Assembly (NCBI GenBank): GCA_963804495.1
Contig: CAWDQN010000011.1
Coordinates: 62,001-126,000, forward strand
DNA from: Rhodovastum sp963804495
Lineage (GTDB): Bacteria; Pseudomonadota; Alphaproteobacteria; Acetobacterales; Acetobacteraceae
Reading direction: 5' to 3'
DNA length: 64,000 nt
A program made the position numbers and the translations under genes. This document shows, piece after piece, positions 50,124-58,242 of this stretch. Numbering within the stretch: the first letter of the stretch is position 1; every line of letters begins with the position of its first letter. The notes below the pieces were generated by a model that saw nothing but the letters and a program-made list of their open reading frames with translations, was not told where the DNA came from and ran no database searches.

Positions 50124-50891
50124 TCAGGGCTCCAGCCGCTCAGCCAGAAAACGTCCTTCCGCGACGGCCCGTGCGTCGCCGCGAACCCGGTCGAGCAGGG
50201 AGTCCGCACCGTCGCTGGCGCCCCACCGATCGGCATACAGCACCTCCTCGAGCGGCAACCGCCGGCGCCAGCCGGCCAGTTCCAGCTCCGGCTGGCGGTA
50301 GTAGCCCTCGACCCAGCCAAGACACAGATAAGCCACCGGCACGATGCGCTCCGGGATGCCAAGCGTCTGTCGCAACGCTTCCTGGTCCATAATGCTCACC
50401 CAGCCCACCCCCAACCCCTCGGCGCGCGCCGCCAGCCAGAGATTCTGCACCGCGCAGACCGCGCTATAGGTGTCCATCGCCTTGATGTGGGTGCGCCCGA
50501 TCACCACCGGTCCGGCCCGGTCCGGATCGCAAGTGACGCACAGGTTAACCGGCGCCTCCATGATTCCCTCAAGCTTCAGCGACCGGTAGAGATCCTGCTT
50601 CTCCGCCGGAAACATCGCTACCGCCTCGGCATTCGCCTTGACGAACAGGTCGTGCACCCGCTGGCGCACACCCACATCACGCAGCAACAGGAAGCTCCAG
50701 GGCTGCATGAAGCCCACGGACGGGGCATGATGCGCGGCGACCAGCACGCGGCTCAGCACCGCATCCGGCACCGGATCGGCACGGAACTGCCCGCGCACAT
50801 CCCGCCGCGTCAGGATCGCGCGATACACCCCTTCGCGCTCGCTCCGGCTCAGCGGTTCGGCGGGCACCAGCGCGGTGTCTAGGGCGACCAT
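50124..50891 (-). CDS. bluB: 5,6-dimethylbenzimidazole synthase
   Basis: Uses O2 to cut reduced FMN into dimethylbenzimidazole, the lower ligand of B12. The 255-residue nitroreductase-fold protein has YRAILTRRDVRGQFRADPVP, HHAPSVGFMQPWSFLLLRD (BluB-specific S-V-G-F-M-Q-P-W-x-F), VTCDPDRAGPVVIGRTHIKA and WLAARAEGLGVGWVSIMD. AAGGAG lies about 8 bases before the ATG. It lies apart from the other cobalamin genes but supplies CobT with its substrate. Confidence 0.95.
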   Translation of the reverse strand: MVALDTALVPAEPLSRSEREGVYRAILTRRDVRGQFRADPVPDAVLSRVLVAAHHAPSVGFMQPWSFLLLRDVGVRQRVHDLFVKANAEAVAMFPAEKQDLYRSLKLEGIMEAPVNLCVTCDPDRAGPVVIGRTHIKAMDTYSAVCAVQNLWLAARAEGLGVGWVSIMDQEALRQTLGIPERIVPVAYLCLGWVEGYYRQPELELAGWRRRLPLEEVLYADRWGASDGADSLLDRVRGDARAVAEGRFLAERLEP

Positions 50892-50937
50892 TGTTCAGTC
50901 TCCTTGCGGCGGGGGCGGTGGGGTGAAGGAAGGAAGG

Positions 50938-51073
50938 CCAGGGGCTCTGCCCCTGGACCTCGCCAAGGGCCGAGAGGCCCTTGGAACCCATTACGTTTAG
51001 ACAGTCGTTATGAGAGGGGGGAGGAGGAGATGAACCGGTTCTCCGACGAACCCCCCTCTCATAACAACTGTCT
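50938..51073. repeat. Intergenic repeat plus 75-bp near-perfect palindrome
   Basis: Double hairpin (CCAGGGGC/GCCCCTGG at 50938-50956; CCAAGGGCC/GGCCCTTGG at 50963-50984), then a palindrome at 50999-51073 with 22-bp arms differing at one position (AGACAGTCGTTATGAGAGGG against its complement) and a centre containing GAGGAGATGAACCGGTTC. The palindrome begins at the stop codon of the aldo-keto reductase, so it can form a long terminator-like hairpin. A decayed relative is at 27400-27469. Confidence 0.85.
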
Positions 51074-51915
51074 TAAGTAGCGGGGTCCAGGGCCGCATCC
51101 CAAACCGGTGCGAACCCACTCGGGTCAACCAGCCGCCGGTTCTTCGGCAGCCCCGCAATGGCCGCAAGGTCATCCGCATCAAGCCGCAGATCAAGAGCCG
51201 CAAGGTTGGCAAGCTGGCTCTCGTCGCGCGCCGCCTTCGGAATCGCCGCCACTCCGTCCTGACCGAACAGCCAGGCCAGCGCCACCTGCGCCGCGCTTGC
51301 GTCATGCTTGCGGGCGATCCGCTCCAGCACCGCATCGCGCGCCAGGCCGCCCTGGCCGAGCGGACAATAGGCCGTGAGCGCAAGCCCCTTCGCCCGCAGA
51401 TAAGCCAGAACCCGACTCTGGTCGAGGTTCACATGGTACTCGACCTGGTTGCAGACGATCGGCGCGCCGATGTCCTCGATGGCCTGGCGCAGCAGCGCCA
51501 CCGTAAAGTTCGACACGCCGATATACCGCGTGAGCCCCTGCTCCTGGAATTTGACCATCTGGCCGAGCGTCGCCCCCAGGTCCATGTCCGGCGCCGGCCA
51601 ATGGATCAGGAAAAGATCGACATAGGGCGTGCGCAGCTTGCGCAGGCTGTCGTCCATGGCGCGCCGCATGGCGTCGGGTCGCAGGTTCTCCCACCAGACT
51701 TTCGTCGTCAGGTGGATGTCACCACGTGCAACCCGCGTGGCCGCCAGCGCCTCGCCCACCGCCTCCTCGTTGCCGTACATCTGCGCCGTATCGATGTGGC
51801 GGTAGCCGTGATCCAGCGCCCGCAGCACCGCATCGGTGCATCCCGCGCCGCTCATGCGCCAGGTTCCGAGGCCCAGCTTCGGCAGCGGCATTCCGCCGGC
51901 AGTGATGCTTTGCAT
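51073..51915 (-). CDS. Aldo/keto reductase
   Basis: A 280-residue NADPH-dependent oxidoreductase of the AKR superfamily, close to 2,5-diketo-gluconate reductases. The catalytic tetrad is visible: Asp and Tyr in HGYRHIDTAQMYGNEEAVGE, Lys in LTTKVWWENL, His in LFLIHWPAPD. IGVSNFTVALLRQAIE and CNQVEYHVNL bind substrate and cofactor. The exact substrate is unknown. GGAGA lies about 8 bases before the ATG. It follows the WD40 gene by 17 bases. Confidence 0.9.
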   Translation of the reverse strand: MQSITAGGMPLPKLGLGTWRMSGAGCTDAVLRALDHGYRHIDTAQMYGNEEAVGEALAATRVARGDIHLTTKVWWENLRPDAMRRAMDDSLRKLRTPYVDLFLIHWPAPDMDLGATLGQMVKFQEQGLTRYIGVSNFTVALLRQAIEDIGAPIVCNQVEYHVNLDQSRVLAYLRAKGLALTAYCPLGQGGLARDAVLERIARKHDASAAQVALAWLFGQDGVAAIPKAARDESQLANLAALDLRLDADDLAAIAGLPKNRRLVDPSGFAPVWDAALDPAT

Positions 51916-51932
51916 GGAGTCGGTCTCCGCTG

Positions 51933-52973
51933 CTATTTCTGTGAGAAATCCACCAGTGCGGCAAAGCCGGTCTCGGTGCCGAACGCCAGATGCGCGCCGT
52001 CCGCACCGCTCCAGGCCAGCGCCGAGACAGCGCCCCGCCCGGGGCCGCACACCGGCAGGATGCGCGCAGTGGCGATGTCGGCCAGCACCACCAGCCCGTC
52101 CGTGAAGCCCGCCGCCACCATATCCGGCTGCGCCGAATGGGCGGCCACCTGCGTGCAGACAACGCCGTCGCCGCCGGCGAGTTCGACCGGTGCCTTGTTC
52201 ATCGGCCCGCCGCCGAAGAACGGCCACAGCACAACGGTGTCCGCCCCGGACGTGGCCAGCCATTTGCCGCTGCGGGTGAAGCTGAGCGAGCGCGTCTTGC
52301 CCGGGTAGCCGGTCATGCGCATGTGCTGCCCATCGGTCAGCCGCCACCCGTGCAGCGCATTTTCCTGCATGGCGGTGATCACATTGTCGCCATCCGGGCT
52401 GATGGCGATGCCGGTGTGGCTGCCCTTCCACTCCAGCCTGCGCGGCGAGTCGGTCTTCGCCGCGACGAACCAGAGACTGGCGCCGTTGTAGTGCGCGGCG
52501 GCGATGCGCTTGCCTTTCGCATCGAACACCAGGCCGGTGACGCTCGAAGGGTGGTCCAAAGTCTTGAGTTTCTTGCCGTCGCCATCGAACAGATGCACCT
52601 GGCGGCCAACCGCGCAGGCCAGCAGGCGCGTCTTGGCGTCGGCGAAACTGGCCACATGCTCGACCCATTTCATGCCGTAGGTCGCGATGTCCGCGGCCTC
52701 CTCGTCGACCCGGCGGAACCGGCCGTCATCGCCGCCGGAAATGTAATCCGTCCCCCCGGCGCCCGGGGCCAGCGCCAGGGCAGCGCCGTCATGCACCGCG
52801 ACGCGCCGCCACGCACCGCCGAACCGCGGGGCGACGTGCAGCGTGCCATCGCCGGTGGCAAACGCGCAGGTGCGGCCGCCACGGGCGAAGGCGGCGGCCA
52901 CCACATAAGCGCCGAGGTCGTTCGATATGCCGCGCGTTTGCAGAATATGATCGGGGCTGATGGTCGCGCTCAT
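51933..52973 (-). CDS. WD40-repeat beta-propeller protein
   Basis: A 346-residue protein of repeated beta strands with WD40-like blades: VVAAAFARGGRTCAFATGDG, ALALAPGAGGTDYISGGDDG, VTGLVFDAKGKRIAAAHYNG, GIAISPDGDNVITAMQENAL, SLSFTRSGKWLATSGADTVV and SALAWSGADGAHLAFGTETG, probably seven blades. No signal peptide, so cytosolic. The ATG at 52973 overlaps the stop of the G3E GTPase gene (ATGA). A WD40/G3E pair recurs in alphaproteobacteria, so a physical partnership in metal delivery is plausible but unproven. Confidence 0.85.
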   Translation of the reverse strand: MSATISPDHILQTRGISNDLGAYVVAAAFARGGRTCAFATGDGTLHVAPRFGGAWRRVAVHDGAALALAPGAGGTDYISGGDDGRFRRVDEEAADIATYGMKWVEHVASFADAKTRLLACAVGRQVHLFDGDGKKLKTLDHPSSVTGLVFDAKGKRIAAAHYNGASLWFVAAKTDSPRRLEWKGSHTGIAISPDGDNVITAMQENALHGWRLTDGQHMRMTGYPGKTRSLSFTRSGKWLATSGADTVVLWPFFGGGPMNKAPVELAGGDGVVCTQVAAHSAQPDMVAAGFTDGLVVLADIATARILPVCGPGRGAVSALAWSGADGAHLAFGTETGFAALVDFSQK

Positions 52974-53944
52974 GCGGCCTGGCAGCTCTCGAAGCCGCGG
53001 CGCAGCTGCGGGCGGTTGAGGTTGCGGCCAATGAAGACAATGCGACTGCTGCGCGCCTCGCCCGGCTTCCAGGGGCCGATGAAGTCGCCGTCGGCGATCA
53101 TGTGCACCGCCTGGAAGGCGAAGCGGCGATCCTCGCCGGCATAGGACAGGATGCCCTTGGTGCGCAGCAGATCGGCGCCGCGCTCGGCCAGCAGGGCGCT
53201 GATCCAGGCGTTGAACCGCTCGGGGTCGATCGGGGTGTCGACCTCGAAACTGATCGAGCGCACGTCCTCGTTGTGTTCGTGGCTTTCGTCCCCGAGGAAA
53301 TCAGGGTGTTCGGCGAGCACGCGGTTGAGGTCGAAGGCTCCCTGGTCGAGCAAATCGGCGATCGGGACATTCCCCCGCTGGGCATGGTGGATTTTCGCCA
53401 ACGGATTGCGTTGCCGCACCGCCGCTTCGACCGCTTCCAGCTCGTCCGGCGTCACCAGATCGGTCTTGTTCAGCACAATGACATCGGCAAACGCGATCTG
53501 GTCGGCCGCCTCGTGGCTGTCCGCCAGCCGCTGCGGCAGGTGCTTGGCGTCGACCACCGTGACGATCGCATCCAGGCGGGTACGGTCGCGCACCGTCTCG
53601 TCGACGAAGAACGTCTGCGCCACCGGGGCGGGGTTGGCCAGCCCGGTGGTCTCGATGATGATGCCATCAAAGCGGTCGCGCCGCTTCATCAGCCCGCCGA
53701 CGATTCGGATCAGATCGCCGCGCACGGTGCAGCAGATGCAGCCGTTGTTCATCTCGAAGACCTCCTCGTCGGTATCGACGACCAGGTCGTTGTCAACCCC
53801 GAGTTCACCGAACTCGTTGATCACCACCGCGTATTTGCGGCCGTGCTGCTCACTCAGGATACGGTTGAGCAAAGTGGTCTTGCCGGCGCCGAGATAGCCG
53901 GTCAGCACCGTGACGGGCACTTTTCCCCCGGTTGCGTCCGCCAT
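52970..53944 (-). CDS. G3E-family GTPase (CobW-like metallochaperone)
   Basis: A 324-residue COG0523 protein: Walker A GYLGAGKTT at residues 16-24, metal-binding CICC at 69-72, NKTD guanine motif in VIVLNKTDLV, a His-containing HEHNED stretch and a C-terminal CobW domain ending with VFIGRNLNRPQLRRGFESC. It is distinct from the cobW at 14200-15249 and more like zinc/iron-linked members (YjiA/ZigA). Metal specificity cannot be read from sequence. ACGGAG lies about 9 bases before the ATG. It heads a likely three-gene unit with WD40 and AKR. Confidence 0.92.
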   Translation of the reverse strand: MADATGGKVPVTVLTGYLGAGKTTLLNRILSEQHGRKYAVVINEFGELGVDNDLVVDTDEEVFEMNNGCICCTVRGDLIRIVGGLMKRRDRFDGIIIETTGLANPAPVAQTFFVDETVRDRTRLDAIVTVVDAKHLPQRLADSHEAADQIAFADVIVLNKTDLVTPDELEAVEAAVRQRNPLAKIHHAQRGNVPIADLLDQGAFDLNRVLAEHPDFLGDESHEHNEDVRSISFEVDTPIDPERFNAWISALLAERGADLLRTKGILSYAGEDRRFAFQAVHMIADGDFIGPWKPGEARSSRIVFIGRNLNRPQLRRGFESCQAA

Positions 53945-53977
53945 GTCTGTTCGCTCCGTAAGCGCGGTTTAGGGAGT

Positions 53978-55093
53978 TTATATAGGGACCGCCTCGCCCG
54001 CCAACCATGCGGCCTGCACATCGCTCCGCACCGCATCCAGCCTCGCGGCCGCTGCTGGGGCATCGAACAGCGCCGCGCGCGCCCGCCCAGCCTGCTCCAG
54101 CGCCTCCCGCCGGGCCGGATCGCGGGCCAATGCCACCATTGCCGCCGCCAGGGCGGTGGGATCGTCGGGGTTGATGCGAAGGGCGGCGTGGGCGGTCAGC
54201 TCGGGCAGTGCTCCGCGGTCCGCGACCAACAGCGGCGCACCGCAGGCCATCGCCTCCAGGGCGACCAGTCCGAACGGCTCGGGCCAGCGGCTGGGCACCA
54301 CGGCGATGCCGGCGCGCGACAGCGCCGCCAGCACGTGCTCATGCGGGAGCCAGCCGCGCATGGTCACGCCCGCCGCCTCGGCACGCGGGCGCAGCGCACG
54401 CAGGAACGGCGTCTCCGGACTGTCGGCGCCGAACCGGTCGGCGCCGATCAGCTCCGCCCGCCAGCCCGGCAATTCCGGCAGGGCGAGGGCGCAGGCCTCG
54501 ACAAAGACATCCGCCCCCTTGTCCGCCACCGCCCTGCCAGCGAACAGCAGCACCTGCTCGCGCGGCCCCGGCGGCGGCAGGCTGGCCAGGTCGATGCAGT
54601 TCGGCAGCAGCTCTGGCGCCCGCGGCGCCTCGGGCAGCCCCTCCAGCAGCCAGTCGCGCACGGTGCCGGAGACGGTGGCGACGCGGGCAAGGGCGCCGAG
54701 CAGGAAAAGCCGGTCGGCCGGGCTGCCGGCGCGGCGCATGCCCTGCGGGTTGTTGTGCAGCACCAGCAGCACCGGCGCCGGCAGCAGGTCGGCGAGCGCG
54801 AGCGCCAGGTCCGGGCGGTTGTGTACTTCGACCACTCCCGGCACCATCCCGCCGAGCGCGCGCACCACCCCGGCGGCATAACGGGTTACCGAGCCGGCAA
54901 GCATCCAGGGCGGCTGCACCGGCCGGAAAGGCACGTGCGGAAACGGTGCCGCGACCGGGGCGCCGAACACCGTGCGGCGGAAGAAAGATGGCTGCAGGGC
55001 GAGTCGGTGCACCACCAGCCCGATGGCGCCCGCCGCGGCGGAGGAAAACAACTCCCTCGGCGGGAGCACGACGGCGATTCTGTCATTGCGCAT
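53978..55093 (-). CDS. GT4-family glycosyltransferase
   Basis: A 371-residue GT-B enzyme: MRNDRIAVVLPPRELFSSAA at the N-terminus, VVEVHNRPDLALALADLLPA, LLFAGRAVADKGADVFVEAC (donor-binding start of the C-terminal domain), and VVPSRWPEPFGLVALEAMAC (the E-x7-E motif). Likely adds a sugar in surface polysaccharide or glycolipid synthesis. The ATG at 55093 starts exactly at the Rossmann strand; a start at 55144 lacks support. It is downstream of IS remnants and 33 bases from the G3E gene start, separately transcribed. Confidence 0.88.
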   Translation of the reverse strand: MRNDRIAVVLPPRELFSSAAAGAIGLVVHRLALQPSFFRRTVFGAPVAAPFPHVPFRPVQPPWMLAGSVTRYAAGVVRALGGMVPGVVEVHNRPDLALALADLLPAPVLLVLHNNPQGMRRAGSPADRLFLLGALARVATVSGTVRDWLLEGLPEAPRAPELLPNCIDLASLPPPGPREQVLLFAGRAVADKGADVFVEACALALPELPGWRAELIGADRFGADSPETPFLRALRPRAEAAGVTMRGWLPHEHVLAALSRAGIAVVPSRWPEPFGLVALEAMACGAPLLVADRGALPELTAHAALRINPDDPTALAAAMVALARDPARREALEQAGRARAALFDAPAAAARLDAVRSDVQAAWLAGEAVPI

Positions 55094-55192
55094 GGCGGGT
55101 CTGTAGCGCGGATTCGGCGTGGCGGCGACGGCGCGATTGGGCAAAGCACGGAAGGGCCGGGGCTCAGCCCCATATGCGCGAACTTAGGCGGC

Positions 55193-55700
55193 ACTGGGGC
55201 TGTCGGCCTGGTTGGTTCGTTGTCTTTTTCCCTCGATCAGCAGGTCTCTCAGATGGGTGAGATCGCGGCGGCATCGTGGGCGTTGGGTTCGCGGGATGGC
55301 GCCGAGCAGGATGCGTCGGGCGCTCTGCCGCGGACGCCAGGGCGAGGCGGGACGCTGATTGTGCCCAAGCGATGTCAATCGTTTGAAGCCGAATGCCACC
55401 TGCCGGCGATGGCGGTAGAAGATCAGCAGCTCGGTGGCGCAGACGCTGTCTGCCAGGGTTGCCACCAGCATCATATAGCCGGCCGCCAGGGTCGTCTGGT
55501 CACCGAGCTTGTGGCCATTCCGATCGGCGCGCCGCGCCGCCCGCTGGCGCTGCTTTTCGGCCTTGTGATCGGGGATCGGAGCGATTGCCGACCGCGGCGC
55601 CTGATCGAGGCCATGCACGCGCACCCGGTGTTCGATCGGCTGGCCGTCCACCGGCATGTTCGCCAATGTGCCAAGACCGATGGCGGTGAGCGTCACCGTT
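55193..55700 (-). pseudogene. IS4-family transposase, C-terminal remnant
   Basis: The minus strand reads DHKAEKQRQRAARRADRNGH and AAGYMMLVATLADSVCATEL, then FYRHRRQVAFGFKRLTSLGH, matching the end of IS4-type DDE transposases (Y-R-L-R-W-Q-I-E-L-x-F-K-R-L-K-S-L) with several key residues changed, including the catalytic Glu region. No N-terminal part or terminal repeats are found here. It is a dead element next to two others. Confidence 0.7.
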
Positions 55701-55795
55701 TCCCCAACCTTCTCAATGGTCGGCACCAGATCGTCAGAGCACCCGCTGGGCGGATTGCAGCGCGCATGCACCCGCCAGTTTCCGCCATCGGACGC

Positions 55796-55990
55796 AGCGC
55801 GGATCAGGGAGCTGGAGATCGAGCAGCTCAGGCTCCAGATCGGCAAGCTGCGCCGGATGCCGTTCGGCCGCTCATCGGAGCGGATCAGCCGCCAGATCGA
55901 GCAGATCGAACTGCGGCTGGAGGAACGCAAGAGCAGCGAGGCTGCGGACGCGCCAGCACCGAGACCGCTGCTCCGCCGCCGCCGCGGATG
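55796..55990 (+). pseudogene. IS66 TnpC, N-terminal remnant
   Basis: RIRELEIEQLRLQIGKLRRM followed by PFGRSSERISRQIEQIELRL is the leucine-zipper N-terminal segment of IS66-family TnpC (usually L-R-R-M-Q-F-G-R-S-S-E-K-L). The frame ends at 55991 in an Arg-rich tail. It is head-on against the IS4 remnant and against the IS701 remnant. It is not contiguous with the IS66 remnant at the start of the window. Confidence 0.75.
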
Positions 55991-56229
55991 ATTGCGGCGA
56001 CATGGGAATGCCAGTCGGTACCGGCGAGTTTGTCGGCGGGACCGAAGACGGCGACGACCCGGCTCTCGTCGCGGTTGCGGCCCTTATCGTGGTTTCGGGC
56101 GGAGCCGAGTGGAGCGGGGGCGCGCGGAGCTCGGCATTCCGCCGATAATTTCTTGAACGTATTGTTCTGGTCAAGCGGCGTGGAGCGGATGTCTGGAGTT
56201 GTCCGGCGGCGTAGCCCGCGGTCTCGACG

Positions 56230-57135
56230 AGACCCGGCAGGAGAGCTGTGGGAATTTCGATGACGTCCTTGCCTGGCCAGGACATCGAAAAATGCGGCGG
56301 GCACCAAAGTGCCCGGCGGACGGCGGCCATGGCGTCGCTGAAGGTGGGCTTCGGCTTGGCGTGCCAGGCGGCCCTGCGCGGGCGCGGGGCGGTGGCCAAC
56401 ACCTGCATCAATGGGCCGGTCCACAGCGTCACCAGCGAGAACAACCCGAGCAGTGCCGGCGTGGTGCGCAGGATGGCCAGGTCCGACCATTGCCGCTGGG
56501 TCTCGACGCCGAGATGGCGCCGGCCTCGCTTCTCGTCGCTGCGTTGGGATGGTGCCAGGATGGTCAGGAATGGCAGCGCCCGGCGCCGCTTCGCCCCATT
56601 CGGGAACAGCTCGGGGATCGGCAGCACCACCATCAGCGACAGCCAGCCCGGCGCTGGTCTTGATGAAGAAGCCGCGCGAGGATCGAACCGGATCGCGGTC
56701 GTTGCCGCGGTCTGAGATGTTCGGCCCCCAGCGCCGCGCGATGGTGTTGTCGATGCCGGTCACCACCTCGCCAGTCGGCAGCAAGGCGCCGGGCAGGTGG
56801 ATGAGCAGTCTGCGCGCCAGGACGTGCGAAATCCGGTGCGCCTCGCTCAGGACTTCGTGGAAGCGGCCGAAGCTCGGCCGGTCGGCCAGGCCCATCACCC
56901 GCAAGGCGCTCAGTGTGCGCTGGCCCGGTGCCAGCACCGCGCCGGCAACCAGGACCAGCACCCGCCGCCAGACCGGCACGGTGAAACAGTCGCGAAATGG
57001 CACCAGCCAGATGGCCGGCAGGGACGGCACGGGGAGAGTGCCGGGGGAAACGGCGGCGGGGGTCCGATTGGACATCATCGAATCCGAAGAATCGAACGAC
57101 GCACGTGTCGCAAGCCGCGCCGATACCTCGCTCAT
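56230..57135 (-). pseudogene. IS701-like transposase with internal deletion and frameshift
   Basis: The N-terminal half reads PVWRRVLVLVAGAVLAPGQR, LSALRVMGLADRPSFGRFHE, GEVVTGIDNTIARRWGPNIS and DPVRSSRGFFIKTS (the first DDE Asp lies in GIDNT). After a frameshift near 56640 the frame carries LPFLTILAPSQRSDEKRGRR, then jumps directly to HLGVETQRQWSDLAILRTTP and WPGKDVIEIPTALLPGLV, the C-terminal end. About 200 central residues with the other catalytic acids are missing, joined at a short G-R-R-H / G-R-A-H similarity. Confidence 0.8.
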
Positions 57136-57164
57136 TCGCGGCGAGGCGCCGTCTCCGGGCCACC

Positions 57165-57170
57165 TATAAT
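57165..57170 (+). promoter_or_regulatory. Consensus -10 box close to a start codon
   Basis: A perfect TATAAT ends 9 bases before the ATG at 57180. Transcription would start about 6-7 bases later, leaving a leader of only a few bases, so the message would be almost leaderless. No good -35 hexamer is seen at the right distance. Confidence 0.4.
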
Positions 57171-57179
57171 GGAGTCAGC

Positions 57180-57461
57180 ATGACCGACGGCATCGTCCAG
57201 CGTATCGAACGCTTCCCCTGCCCCCGCGGCGCCGTCCTGGTCGAGCGCCGTAACCGCGGCTGCTCGCTCCATCATGTCGCCTCCGGGGCGCCGGTCGCTC
57301 GCCTGCGCCCAAACGCAGACCATGATTGTCTCGAGGTGCTCTCCTGGTCACTCGGAAAGGAACGCTGGTCGTCCACTGGCCCCTTCGGACGAACCGCCCT
57401 GCCGCTCGAGGACGCCCTCCAATTCATCGCCGCCGCGGACGTTTTCCGGCGGCTGATCTGA
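57180..57461 (+). CDS. Small conserved-looking hypothetical protein
   Basis: A 93-residue soluble protein, MTDGIVQRIERFPCPRGAVL, then RNRGCSLHHVASGAPVARLR, ending LEDALQFIAAADVFRRLI. The charge balance, codon pattern and absence of low-complexity runs make it look like a real gene. I do not recognise the family. The ATG was chosen because upstream codons in the frame are antisense to the IS701 remnant. It sits just downstream of that element in the opposite orientation. Confidence 0.55.
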   Translation: MTDGIVQRIERFPCPRGAVLVERRNRGCSLHHVASGAPVARLRPNADHDCLEVLSWSLGKERWSSTGPFGRTALPLEDALQFIAAADVFRRLI

Positions 57462-58242
57462 TCCGCCCCCCGGAATCACCGGCGGAAAGTCGAGCTGAGG
57501 CCCTAGAAAGGCTTGGGCATTCCCCCCATCGGATCCTGCTGCGCCGTGCGCGATGGACAGTGCCCCACACCCCATCGATGCAAATATGCGTGAACCGAAC
57601 AAGCCACGGCCCGCCGGAATAAGAGTTGCAGAACAATCTGGCGCGCACTCAATATGTTGGCAGAAATAATTTCAAATGCTGTATATTGTCGGAAACAGCG
57701 GCGAGAGTGGTTCGAGGTCGCAAATCTGGTCGCGGGTTGTTGGCAACGAGCCATCCAGCATGCTACGGGAACGTTGATATATAAACCAGACGAACGCTCG
57801 GGACCTGGGGGAAAGTGTTGATGGAGGTGCGTGGGTCGCTGCCGCGGGAAATCCCCCGCCGTCCGTTGACGCAATCCCCACCGGAACGGACGCAGGGAGT
57901 TTGCCCGCCGCAGAACCGGCCGGCGCCGCCGCCCCCGCAAGCGGCACCGGAACACGATCCGTTCGATGGTCACCGTTGCGCCTGCATGACTGTGGCGGAG
58001 CGTTACTTCATCCGGCCCGGTATTGATCCGCGGCATCGGGACGACAGCCGCGCGACGTTCCCGGCTCGATCACAAAGGGTTCCCATGCCGCCCACAGCAT
58101 GCGGGAACGCCGCGACAGTTCGCATGTGCGCGACACATCGGGGCCGCACGGGTCACGCATGTGATCCGGCGCGGACGGAACGTCGGCGCGTCCGCTCGCG
58201 GCGGCCGCGATAGCAACACAACCGCAAAAAAGGCATGTCTCG
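57462..58242. other. Gene-free leader region of the AIDA-repeat gene
   Basis: No supported gene in 780 bases. 57640-57800 is AT-richer than average (AATAATTTCAAATGCTGTAT, GATATATAAACC) and probably holds the promoter of the AIDA-repeat gene. The remaining 450 bases before the start would form a long untranslated leader. Confidence 0.45.

Noticed and set aside
53102..56263. Plus-strand open frame of 1053 codons across the G3E GTPase, glycosyltransferase and IS region
   Set aside because: Crosses several real genes in antisense and has no domain; stays open only because stop codons are rare at this GC content.
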